Positions 7,426 through 15,051 of a stretch of DNA of 64,000 bases are shown here, one piece after another; positions within the stretch are counted from its first letter, which is position 1, and every line of letters starts with the position of its first letter. A program made the translations under genes and the position numbers. Source of the DNA: JADGHX01 sp035760965 (GTDB lineage: Bacteria; Pseudomonadota; Gammaproteobacteria; Steroidobacterales; Steroidobacteraceae); the NCBI GenBank assembly GCA_035760965.1, contig DASTRY010000024.1:1-64000 (forward strand), in the 5' to 3' direction. The notes beneath the pieces are model-generated. The model was not told where the DNA came from. It saw only the letters and a program-made list of their open reading frames with translations, and did not search any database.

Positions 7426-7621
7426 GACGGGGCTCCTCGGGACGTGTCCTCAAGCTTTCCCCGAACGCGCCGGCACCGGCCACCCGAAACTTGCGCTCCG
7501 ATCGCGCTGCCGGTGATCGAGCCGCATCGTCGTACAGGGGAACGGCGACGATGCGCTGTCGTTGGAACATTTCCACGCATCGGAAAGAGATCGGCGCCCG
7601 CCTGCGGCGTCGCGACGCACG

Positions 7622-8140
7622 ATGAACTCCGGCTCTACGCTGCTCTGCTGTGCCGTGCTCTGCGCGGCGGCCGTCCAGCCCATGCGCGCGGCAGAGGTGC
7701 CCGTCGCGAGCAGCGAGTGTCCGCTCGCGCACACCGCGCCTCCTGTTCGCTACGAGCGAGTGCACCAGATTCCGACCGAACCTGCGCCCGACGATCCCGC
7801 CGGCAAAATGATCACGCCAGGCGGCATGATTCTCGAGACGCCGCGAATGGTCGAGGCCACGGATCGCCTCACGATTACTGCGCGCGACGCCTCCGCGTTG
7901 TGCTTCGAGCTACTCACCCTCTCGCGCGACCGGAGCCGCTGCGAGATTCGCGGCACGGCTCGGCTCGAAAGGCAAGGCTCGTACGTGTTTCGAGACGGCG
8001 AAGCGTCGCTGCGGCTGCTGCTGCGGGCACCGGACGAGATCAGGGTCGAGCCGCGATCGCAAGGCATTCGAAAATTTTGCGAACCGTCCGGCCGCATCGA
8101 TGTCGCGATCTACACGCGCCAACGCGAGCACCCGCGGTAA
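7622..8140 (+). CDS. exported protein of unknown function
   Basis: 172 residues from the ATG at 7622, the first start that gives a signal peptide (MNSGSTLLCCAVLCAAAVQPMRAAE). The mature part has four cysteines (SECPL, ALCFEL, SRCEIR, KFCEPS), suggesting two disulfides, and alternating short strands typical of a small beta-rich periplasmic domain. I recognise no family. It is divergent from the DUF3617 gene, another small cysteine-containing protein, so both may share the 196-bp gap as a promoter region. Confidence 0.6.
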   Translation: MNSGSTLLCCAVLCAAAVQPMRAAEVPVASSECPLAHTAPPVRYERVHQIPTEPAPDDPAGKMITPGGMILETPRMVEATDRLTITARDASALCFELLTLSRDRSRCEIRGTARLERQGSYVFRDGEASLRLLLRAPDEIRVEPRSQGIRKFCEPSGRIDVAIYTRQREHPR

Positions 8141-8246
8141 ACGCCGTCCTCGCTACGGCTTCGACGGTTGGCGAAGCGGAACCGATTTTGCTCCGCGCAT
8201 GGCGCTCGACTTTCACCCAGATTCAACATCAGACGAGGAGAACACC

Positions 8247-8924
8247 ATGGCCGAATCGCCTACGCAGAATGGTTCACAGCGATCTGAAGCGGCGGCGCGC
8301 AATCCCGCGGCCGGAACACCCGAAACCCAGGGCGGCGACGGCAACGCGCGCGCCCGCGAGCAACAACAGAGCGCGCGCGGCGAGTCGCGCGAGCGGTCGC
8401 GCGGCACGACCGGTCTCGCTCTGCGTCGCGGCGGCCCGCTGAGCACCGGGCTCAGTCGTTCGCCGTTCGCGAGCATGATGCAGCTGTCGCGCGACATGGA
8501 TCGGCTCATGGAATCGCTATTCGGCCGCAGCCTGGGCTTCTCGAGCGATCTGGGGCCGTTCGAGACCGCGCGCGAGCTCGCGGGTGAAAGCCCGATGCTC
8601 TGGTCGCCGCGCATCGACGTGCGCGAGCGCGACGATGCGATCGTGATCCGCGCGGACCTGCCGGGCGTCAAGCGCGAGGACGTTCGCGTCGAGTGCACGG
8701 ACGACGGCATCGCCATCTCCGGTGAGCGTCGCGAAGAGCGTGAAGAGCGCGGTGAACGCTATCAGTACGCCGAGCGCAGCTACGGCAGCTTCTACCGCAA
8801 CATCCCGTTGCCTGATGGTGCCAAGGCGGAGGAAGCGAAGGCGAGCATGCGCGACGGCGTGCTCGAGGTGACGGTGCCGCTGCAGGCAAGCCAGCGGCGA
8901 CGCCAGATCCAAATAGAAGGATGA
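8247..8924 (+). CDS. Hsp20/alpha-crystallin chaperone with a long disordered N-terminus
   Basis: 225 residues; ATG at 8247 preceded by GAGGAG. The alpha-crystallin domain spans about residues 118-210: PRIDVRERDDAIVIRADLPG opens it, GIAISGERREEREE is the beta5-beta6 region, and MRDGVLEVTVPL carries the conserved G-x-L that binds partner subunits. The first ~70 residues are rich in Gln, Glu, Arg and Gly and look disordered, longer than in most bacterial small heat-shock proteins. It holds unfolding proteins as an ATP-independent chaperone. A second Hsp20 lies at 40703. Next to Dps, it suggests a stress group. Confidence 0.9.
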   Translation: MAESPTQNGSQRSEAAARNPAAGTPETQGGDGNARAREQQQSARGESRERSRGTTGLALRRGGPLSTGLSRSPFASMMQLSRDMDRLMESLFGRSLGFSSDLGPFETARELAGESPMLWSPRIDVRERDDAIVIRADLPGVKREDVRVECTDDGIAISGERREEREERGERYQYAERSYGSFYRNIPLPDGAKAEEAKASMRDGVLEVTVPLQASQRRRQIQIEG

Positions 8925-8931
8925 CCGCGAC

Positions 8932-8973
8932 GGGTGCGCCGGCGGCAAATCGACTCGCCCGGCCGGCGCGCCC
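8932..8973. terminator. GC-rich hairpin between convergent hsp20 and dps
   Basis: A 12-bp stem (8932-8943 with 8962-8973, one G-T pair) with an 18-base loop lies just past the Hsp20 stop in the convergent gap. There is no U-tract. Likely a bidirectional terminator or transcript-end stabiliser. Confidence 0.35.
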
Positions 8974-9042
8974 ACGTCGGCGGTCGGAGGCGCCGTGGCC
9001 GAAGACACGCGTCCGTGCGTGTCGATCGACCGGCGCGCCTGC

Positions 9043-9603
9043 TCAATGCGCTTCCACGTGACCGCCCGGAGGCCCGCCTCGGGTGATCTCGTAGAGGTAC
9101 CACGCGCGACGCTCCGTCTCGTCGATCCAGACCTCGATCAAGCTCGCGGTCGCGTAATCGCGATGCTCGTCGCACAGATCGTGAGCTTCGCGCAGCCGCG
9201 CGGCGAGCGTCTGGTTGTCCTCGCGCAGCTCCGCGAGCATGTCCTGCGGATCGACGTAATCCGCATCGTTGTCCGAGATGCGCTGCAAGCGACTGACGTG
9301 GCCGATCGACTTCAGCGTCGGCGCCCCGATCTTGCGCATGCGCTCGGCGATCGGGTCCGTCATCGCGAATATCTGGTCGGCGTGCTCGTCGAGCAGCAGA
9401 TGGTAATCGCGGAAGTGCTGTCCGCTCATGTGCCAGTGGAAGTTCTTCGTCTTCATGTAAAGGGCGAACGCATCGGCGAGCGCCGCATTCATCGCGCCCG
9501 CGATGTCGCGCACGGCGTCCGCGCCCAGGGCCGCCGGCGGGGTCGATGCCGTACGGCGGCGTTCGGCCAGTTTTTCGTTCGTCTGAGTCGGGGTCCTGTT
9601 CAT
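9043..9603 (-). CDS. dps: Dps-family ferritin-like DNA-protection protein
   Basis: 186 residues from the ATG at 9603 (GAGGA upstream). The Dps signature is clear: ALYMKTKNFHWHMSGQHFRDYHLLLDEHADQIF holds the inter-subunit ferroxidase ligands (the first His of NFHWH and the D/E residues of LLLDEHAD). The basic, Gln/Thr/Arg-rich first 30 residues could bind DNA. Dps dodecamers oxidise Fe2+ with peroxide and shield DNA in stress and stationary phase. It converges on hsp20. Upstream (9604-9862) I see no other gene and no clear OxyR or Fur site. Confidence 0.92.
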   Translation of the reverse strand: MNRTPTQTNEKLAERRRTASTPPAALGADAVRDIAGAMNAALADAFALYMKTKNFHWHMSGQHFRDYHLLLDEHADQIFAMTDPIAERMRKIGAPTLKSIGHVSRLQRISDNDADYVDPQDMLAELREDNQTLAARLREAHDLCDEHRDYATASLIEVWIDETERRAWYLYEITRGGPPGGHVEAH

Positions 9604-9862
9604 GGCTCGTCCTCTTGGGTGTCGGGTGCCTCGGCGAAGCAAGAATGACGCCAAATCACCGACACGACGGCGCGGCGCTGCCGCGGCCAAGCGCCCGTCA
9701 GGGGGAGCCGATTGCGCCATTCGGCTAGGGTGCGGAAGGGGTGCCGACACGCGGGGCGGCGGATCGGCATTCTTGAATGCAGGAAATGCTCAGCGCGTCA
9801 TATGCCTTCCGGCCACAACGTCTCGCGCTCGATGAACCGGACGGCAGCTCGTCAACGCGACC

Positions 9863-10492
9863 CTACGCCGGCACATACGTGAGCGAGGCAATTTTCCATT
9901 CGCCTCCGGTCTTGACGTACTCCGCTTCGAGCCGACCGGTCTCCCAGCGACGGTCCGCGACATTGCCCTGCAGGCGTGCCATCCGGGCAATCGTGCAGTC
10001 GTCCTGCAGAGGCGTGCACAGATCCGCGTCCACGTGAAACGTCGCCGTCGCGCGCAGGCGGTCTTCGCCGATCCGCACGTCATCCGCGCGATGACGATAA
10101 GCCCGGTGGATCACCGGAGCCTCCTGCAACCGATACGAGCTCGCGAAGAGATGCGAGATTGCCGCCCTGCCCCGCGCGCTCGCCCCGCTCAACTGGAGAT
10201 GCGCATGCTCATCGAAGAGAGCCGCCGCGGCTTCGTACCGCTCGTCCTCCAGCAGTGCCGCAAACGTGAGCTGCAGGCGGCGTAGCGCCTCGCGATCTTC
10301 GATGGACGAAGACCCAGGATCTTGCTCGCGCGAACCGCCTGCCGTCGCAGCATCCGGCGGGCGCGAAGCGCCGCCCTTGGTCGCCGCGTGGCCGGCAGCT
10401 CCCGTTGCCATACCCGCACCCGCGACCGTGGCCGCCACACCGGCACCAAGCGCGGCGCCACCCTTCAGAACGAACGCCCTTCGCGTGCTCAT
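9863..10492 (-). CDS. Tat-exported SnoaL-like (NTF2-fold) protein
   Basis: 209 residues. The N-terminus (MSTRRAFVLKGGAALGAGVAA) is a twin-arginine signal. From about residue 60 comes an NTF2-like domain: DREALRRLQLTFAALLEDERYEAAAALFDE, then GRAAISHLFASSY, then a final GEWKIASLTY strand, as in ring-hydroxylating-enzyme small subunits and SnoaL-like proteins. The start codon overlaps the stop of the MoaF-family gene by 4 bases (ATGA), so the two are co-translated and probably act together. Folding before Tat export suggests a bound cofactor or ligand. Substrate unknown. Confidence 0.75.
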   Translation of the reverse strand: MSTRRAFVLKGGAALGAGVAATVAGAGMATGAAGHAATKGGASRPPDAATAGGSREQDPGSSSIEDREALRRLQLTFAALLEDERYEAAAALFDEHAHLQLSGASARGRAAISHLFASSYRLQEAPVIHRAYRHRADDVRIGEDRLRATATFHVDADLCTPLQDDCTIARMARLQGNVADRRWETGRLEAEYVKTGGEWKIASLTYVPA

Positions 10493-12270
10493 GTATTGAG
10501 CCCAATGTATTTCTTGATCTCGAACTTGCCGGCATGCCGCGCACGCGCACCGATCACGCTCAGGCTGAGCCCATTGCGCCCGACATGAAACCCGAACCCG
10601 GCGTCGTGCATGATGCGCTTGTTGAAGCAGATGACCCCGAGCGTGCCGTTACACGCCTCTTCCACCCACGCCATGAGGTACACCCCGTCGCGCAGCTTGG
10701 AGTACCAGCCCGGTGAGCTCCACTGCATGCCGCCGGAGCCGTCGGGCTGAAAGATGATCCAGGAGTAGGTGGACGGCGTTGCATAGAAGTGCATCGACGT
10801 GAGTCCCGGATTGCCGCGCTGGTAGTTCCAGGTCACGCACTCGCCGACCAGCTCATCCGTCCACCCATGACGCACGTAGGTCGGCGGCGTCGGGCCGCCG
10901 TCCATGTGAAACACGCCGAAGTAGTAGCTCGGGTGCGTCTCGTTGTTGCGAAACGGCGTACCCGTCGTCCCCTTCACGATCGTCGCGAGCCCGTTCTTCA
11001 TATCGAGCGCGACCATCGCGCACGACCGGGGAAACTCGGCATCGAGCAGATGCGCGAAGAAGTAGAGCTGATCGTCCGGCTCGTACATCTCGTACCAGGC
11101 CTCGCGCCAATGGCTGTCGCCGCCGTACCGCCACTCGAGCTTGTTGCCTCCAGTAAAGTCGTAGTCGATCGTCGGGCCGTTGTCGGTGCGCACGGTGAGC
11201 TTCTTGCCGGCGAAGTGCGTAATCTGTTCGCTCTTGTACCCACCCATGCCCGCGGCGCCGCTGCCCTTGCCGTCGCCGAACGCATGCGCGTGATTGAGCA
11301 CCTGATCTTTGACCTCCTCGTCGGTCATCACGTCGAAGGTCTCCAGCGGGCGATACACGCGCCGCGGCCCGGTGCGCGTCTCGCCGTTGTTGCCGAACAC
11401 TTCGAACGTCGCGATCTGCCCCGTGAGCTCGCCGTTACCGGTGTACATGTAGTACTCGAGCGCGTCTTGATCCGTCAGCCCGAGACGCACGCCCTTCTGC
11501 GTCATGTCGAACAGGTCGACGACCTGGAGCGTGAAGGTTCCGGAGAACTCGCACTCGATGCGCGAATAGATGAACTGATGGTCGTCGATCATGACGTAAT
11601 CGGAAGGCGCGCAAACCGTCATCTCGCCGCCGAAGCGCGTGAGCTCGATGAAGTTCGAGTAGATGACGGACAGATAGAACTCGAGGATCTCGATATCGTT
11701 GTCCTGCCTCCAGTAGATGCCCTTGCCCTCGAGCCGATTGGTGTAGGTATGACGTGCGGTCGGCGCCGCGCCGCCATCCGCGACGTAGCCGAACCAGATC
11801 TGCCGCTGCGCCTCCCGGTTACGGTGCCCGTTCTTGAACTGCGGCTCGCGCTTCGCGGCGGCCGCCGCGGCGATCTCCTGCTTGGCGTAGCCGCTGAAAG
11901 ACACCTCGAACACCGTGGCGAGCCGCGTGCGCCGGTCGACCACGATCTTGTAGCCCCGCTGCGTGCCGGGAATCATGTGCGACACGAGCACGAGGTCGCG
12001 GCTCTCGAGCGCGCCATATCCCGCCTTGATCGGCTTGCCTCCATTCTCGGACAACTCGAGCTCGCGACCGGTACGAAAGTGGTACGCCAGCCTCGGACCG
12101 CCCCCGTCCGTGACGATTTCGAGCCGCTTGCCGGCGAGCGCATTGGACAGCGGCGACCGGCTGCTGGGGCCGTTTGCCGTCGGGCGCAGTGCCTGCGCGA
12201 CCTGACTTTCCGTCAAGTCCGTGTAGGCAATCCGATGCATCTGCAATGGCCGGTAGTTTCGCGCTGACAC
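10489..12270 (-). CDS. tandem-duplicated MoaF-family protein
   Basis: 593 residues from a GTG at 12270 with GGGAGGGGG six bases upstream; an ATG ten codons in is less well placed. The chain holds two copies of the MoaF unit. Each has a lipocalin-like MoaF_N part (ALAGKRLEIVTDGGGPRLAY near residue 48, HFAGKKLTVRTDNGPTIDY near 356) and a C-terminal part (to about 310, and 470-593; the latter has PSTYSWIIFQPDG and LRDGVYLMAWVEEACNG). Ordinary MoaF is about half this length. MoaF was named from an operon linked to molybdenum-cofactor and aromatic-amine metabolism, but its chemistry is unclear; the calycin fold suggests small-molecule binding or decarboxylase-like catalysis. No signal peptide, so cytoplasmic. 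Co-translated with the Tat-exported SnoaL-like gene. Confidence 0.75.
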   Translation of the reverse strand: MSARNYRPLQMHRIAYTDLTESQVAQALRPTANGPSSRSPLSNALAGKRLEIVTDGGGPRLAYHFRTGRELELSENGGKPIKAGYGALESRDLVLVSHMIPGTQRGYKIVVDRRTRLATVFEVSFSGYAKQEIAAAAAAKREPQFKNGHRNREAQRQIWFGYVADGGAAPTARHTYTNRLEGKGIYWRQDNDIEILEFYLSVIYSNFIELTRFGGEMTVCAPSDYVMIDDHQFIYSRIECEFSGTFTLQVVDLFDMTQKGVRLGLTDQDALEYYMYTGNGELTGQIATFEVFGNNGETRTGPRRVYRPLETFDVMTDEEVKDQVLNHAHAFGDGKGSGAAGMGGYKSEQITHFAGKKLTVRTDNGPTIDYDFTGGNKLEWRYGGDSHWREAWYEMYEPDDQLYFFAHLLDAEFPRSCAMVALDMKNGLATIVKGTTGTPFRNNETHPSYYFGVFHMDGGPTPPTYVRHGWTDELVGECVTWNYQRGNPGLTSMHFYATPSTYSWIIFQPDGSGGMQWSSPGWYSKLRDGVYLMAWVEEACNGTLGVICFNKRIMHDAGFGFHVGRNGLSLSVIGARARHAGKFEIKKYIGLNT

Positions 12271-12416
12271 AGAGCCCCCTCCCTTCGAATCGGCCGAAGC
12301 CTAACCCGGCGCGCGGGCCCACGGGCGGCCGTCTGTTGGATGCGGAAGATTGACGCGGCCTGCGGATGGCGGGGTCGATCCTAGGATACGCGCGTGCAAT
12401 CGGAGGGGGGCTTCGC

Positions 12417-13373
12417 ATGAGAATCATCACCGCAGCCATGATGGCTGTGCTCGCCGTCATCGCTTCGTTTTCGGCGTCCGCCAGCACCGCAGGCAAGACT
12501 TGTGATCGCGCCTGCCTGAACGGTGTCGTCGACACCTATCTCGCCGCGATGGTCGCTCACGACGTGAAGAAGGCGCCGCTCGCGCGCGACCTCAAGTTCG
12601 TCGAGAACATCAAGCGCACGCAGCCCGGCGAAGGTCTGTGGAAGACGGCCTCCGCCGTACCGACCGACTTCAAGATCTATGTGCCGGACCCGGTCGCGCA
12701 GCAAGTCGGGTTCATCGGCCTGATGCAGGAAGAAGGCAAGCCCATCCTGCTCGGCCTGCGCCTGAAGCTGCAGGACGGCAAGATCGTCGAGGCGGAGCAC
12801 GTCATCGCGCGCAACCTGCGCGCGAATGTCATGGATCACTTCAAGGCGCCGCGCGCGGCGCTGACGAGCGCGGTCAGCGAACCGTATCGCGACTCGCGCG
12901 GGCGGCTGCTGTACATCGGCGCGTCCTACTACGACGCGCTCGACAACAACAACGGCTCGCTCGCGCCCTTCGCGGACGACTGCGTGCGCTTCGAAAACGG
13001 CATTCAGACCGCGCGCAACCCGGTGCCGACGGCGCCGATTCCCGGGCAGACGGTGAGCCCCTTTGGCGTGCTCGGCTGCGCCAAGCAGCTCGATACGCAG
13101 CTCTTCGAATACATCACCACCATCGACAACCGCCGCGTGTGGATCGCAGACGAGGAGAACGGCCTCGCGTTCGGGCTCTCGCACTTCCGGCACAAGATGG
13201 ACAAGAAGGAATTCCGCACGATCGGCATTCCGGGCTACGAAGTGCGCAAGATGGACACCGCGCCGTTCGACCTGCCGGCCGTCCACATCTTCAAGATCTG
13301 GGGCGGCCAGATTCATGAGATCGAGGCGCTCGGCTTCGTCGCGCCGTACAACTCGCCGACCGGCTGGGAGTGA
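12417..13373 (+). CDS. exported DUF8021-like protein, paralogue 1
   Basis: 318 residues from the ATG at 12417 with GGAGGGG upstream. A signal peptide (MRIITAAMMAVLAVIASFSASAS) precedes a conserved opening CDRACLNGVVDTYLAAMVAH, in which the Cys pair may form a disulfide. Two NTF2-like half domains seem to follow (to about 145, with VGFIGLMQEEG and LGLRLKLQDGKI; then 150-318, with FADDCVRFENG and IFKIWGGQIHEIEALG). This matches DUF8021-type proteins as I know them, which are of unknown function and are found near catabolic genes. It is divergent from the MoaF-like gene and followed by its own paralogue, suggesting one functional island. Exact substrate unknown. Confidence 0.65.
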   Translation: MRIITAAMMAVLAVIASFSASASTAGKTCDRACLNGVVDTYLAAMVAHDVKKAPLARDLKFVENIKRTQPGEGLWKTASAVPTDFKIYVPDPVAQQVGFIGLMQEEGKPILLGLRLKLQDGKIVEAEHVIARNLRANVMDHFKAPRAALTSAVSEPYRDSRGRLLYIGASYYDALDNNNGSLAPFADDCVRFENGIQTARNPVPTAPIPGQTVSPFGVLGCAKQLDTQLFEYITTIDNRRVWIADEENGLAFGLSHFRHKMDKKEFRTIGIPGYEVRKMDTAPFDLPAVHIFKIWGGQIHEIEALGFVAPYNSPTGWE

Positions 13374-13378
13374 GGCGC

Positions 13379-14473
13379 ATGACTCGACTCGAAACGACTC
13401 GGGATACAAGGCGCGCGAGGACGGCACACTTGCCTGCGCTCGGAGCCGTGCTCCGGCTGGCGACGCCGCTCGCATTCCTTGCGCTGCTCGGTTCGACCCC
13501 AGCAACAGCATCGGAAGCCGGGGAGGCCTGCAATCGCGCGTGCCTCGAAAGCTTCGTGGATCGCTACCTCGATGCGGTGATCGCGAATCAACCCTCCATG
13601 GTGCCGCTCGCTCCCGGCGTGCGCTTCACCGAGGACGGACAGCACCTCGTGATCGGCGACGGCCTGTGGAACACGATGCGCGCGAAGGGCCGCTACCGCC
13701 TCTTCGTCACCGATGTGCCCGCGGGCCAGGTCGGCTTCTTCGGCTCGATCGAGGAGGACAACCGCGATCCCGCGCAAGGCACCCCCGCGCTCCTCGCGTT
13801 GCGCCTCAAAGTGAAGAACATGCAGATCACGCAGATCGAGCAGATCGTCGTGCGTGACGAGAAGGCGGGCAAGCGCGTCGACGAGATGACGCCGCACCCG
13901 CTCTACCTGCAGACGGTACCCGAGAAGGAGCGCATGTCGCGCGCGGACCTGATCGCGACTGCGAACAAGTACTTCACGGGCATGCAGCAGAACGACGGCA
14001 AGGGCGACTACCCGTTCGCCGACGACTGCAACCGCATCGAGAACGGCATGCAGTCGACGAACGTGCCCACGCCGCCCGGCGAAAAGCGTCCCGACCCGAG
14101 GACCTCGCTCACCTACTCCGCCCAATGGAGCTGCATGGAGCAGTTCAAGTCGGGGCTGCTGCACTTCGTGAATCGCATTCGCGACCGCCGCTTCGTGGCG
14201 GTGGATCAGGAGCGCGGGCTCGTGTTTTCGTTCGCGTTCTTCGATCACTCCGGCGGCGCGACGCGCACGTTCACCGCGCCGGATGGCCGCACGGTCACGT
14301 CGGGTCCGACGCAGCCGTGGACCTGGGAGCTCGCGGAGCTCTTCAAGATCGAGAACGGCAAGATTCGCAAGATCGAGGCGATCCTGCACCGCTCGCCCTA
14401 CGGCATGATCTCCGGCTGGAGCACCTGGGATCAGGGCATGTCGGATGCGATGCGCGACGTCACGATGGAGTGA
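13379..14473 (+). CDS. exported DUF8021-like protein, paralogue 2
   Basis: 364 residues from the ATG at 13379; a GTG nine bases earlier overlaps the previous stop and is also possible. After a signal sequence (LRLATPLAFLALLGSTPATAS) it repeats the plan of the upstream gene: CNRACLESFVDRYLDAVIAN, VGFFGSIEED, ALRLKVKNMQITQIE, FADDCNRIENGMQ and LFKIENGKIRKIEAIL. The two clearly arose by duplication. They are 5 bp apart and co-transcribed. The 3' end overlaps the convergent fau gene by 43 bp. Probably periplasmic; function unknown. Confidence 0.65.
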   Translation: MTRLETTRDTRRARTAHLPALGAVLRLATPLAFLALLGSTPATASEAGEACNRACLESFVDRYLDAVIANQPSMVPLAPGVRFTEDGQHLVIGDGLWNTMRAKGRYRLFVTDVPAGQVGFFGSIEEDNRDPAQGTPALLALRLKVKNMQITQIEQIVVRDEKAGKRVDEMTPHPLYLQTVPEKERMSRADLIATANKYFTGMQQNDGKGDYPFADDCNRIENGMQSTNVPTPPGEKRPDPRTSLTYSAQWSCMEQFKSGLLHFVNRIRDRRFVAVDQERGLVFSFAFFDHSGGATRTFTAPDGRTVTSGPTQPWTWELAELFKIENGKIRKIEAILHRSPYGMISGWSTWDQGMSDAMRDVTME

Positions 14474-15051
14474 TCGGTGACGACCACGTCCATCGGAATG
14501 TCGTGCGGCTGCGGATAGATCGTGTCGAGGCGAAACGCTTCGTACCCGAACCCGATGCAGAACGGCCGCGGAGATGCGGCCGCGAGCGTACGATCGTAGT
14601 AGCCGCCGCCGTATCCCAACCGATACGCGCGCGAGTCGAACCCGACCACCGGCACGATCAAGACGTTCGGTATGACGAGCTCGCGCCGCTCCGGAATGGG
14701 GATGTTCCAGAGCCCGCGCTGTAGCGGCTCGCCCGGACGCCAGCTCCAGAATTCGACCGGCGCACCGCGCGTGACGACGACCGGCAGCCCGACCCGGCCG
14801 CCCGCCTCGACATGCTTGGCCGCGATATCGCGCACATCGATCTCGCCACGAATCGGAAAGTAGATGCCGAGGGTTTCGTATCGCGTGAGATCGATCTGCT
14901 CGAGCAGTCGGAACTTCGCCTGCTCACCCTGAGCGCGCCGTACGTGCGAGGGCATCGCGAGCCGTTCGTGGATCAGCGCCTCGCGCATCTGACGGCGCCA
15001 CGCGCGCACGTCATCCCAGCTTTCGCTCGCCGGAGGCGCCGGTCGGGTCAT
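14431..15051 (-). CDS. fau: 5-formyltetrahydrofolate cyclo-ligase
   Basis: 206 residues. The family's Mg-ATP/phosphate-binding motif GYGGGYYDRTLA is present, preceded by IVPVVGFDSRAYRLG; an N-terminal Arg-rich helix and YFPIRGEIDVRD complete the fold. It makes 5,10-methenyl-THF from 5-formyl-THF with ATP, returning folate to the active C1 pool. Start ATG overlaps the cysI stop by 4 bases (ATGA), so it is the last gene of the sulfite-reductase operon, an unusual partner. Linking cysteine/methionine supply and C1 folate metabolism is a plausible reason, by inference. It overlaps the convergent DUF8021-like gene by 43 bp. Confidence 0.88.
   Translation of the reverse strand: MTRPAPPASESWDDVRAWRRQMREALIHERLAMPSHVRRAQGEQAKFRLLEQIDLTRYETLGIYFPIRGEIDVRDIAAKHVEAGGRVGLPVVVTRGAPVEFWSWRPGEPLQRGLWNIPIPERRELVIPNVLIVPVVGFDSRAYRLGYGGGYYDRTLAAASPRPFCIGFGYEAFRLDTIYPQPHDIPMDVVVTDHSIVTSRIASDMP

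Noticed and set aside
10789..12267. Long open frame antisense to the MoaF gene
   Set aside because: Arg/His/Val-rich mirror of a high-GC gene; no domain and no ribosome site.
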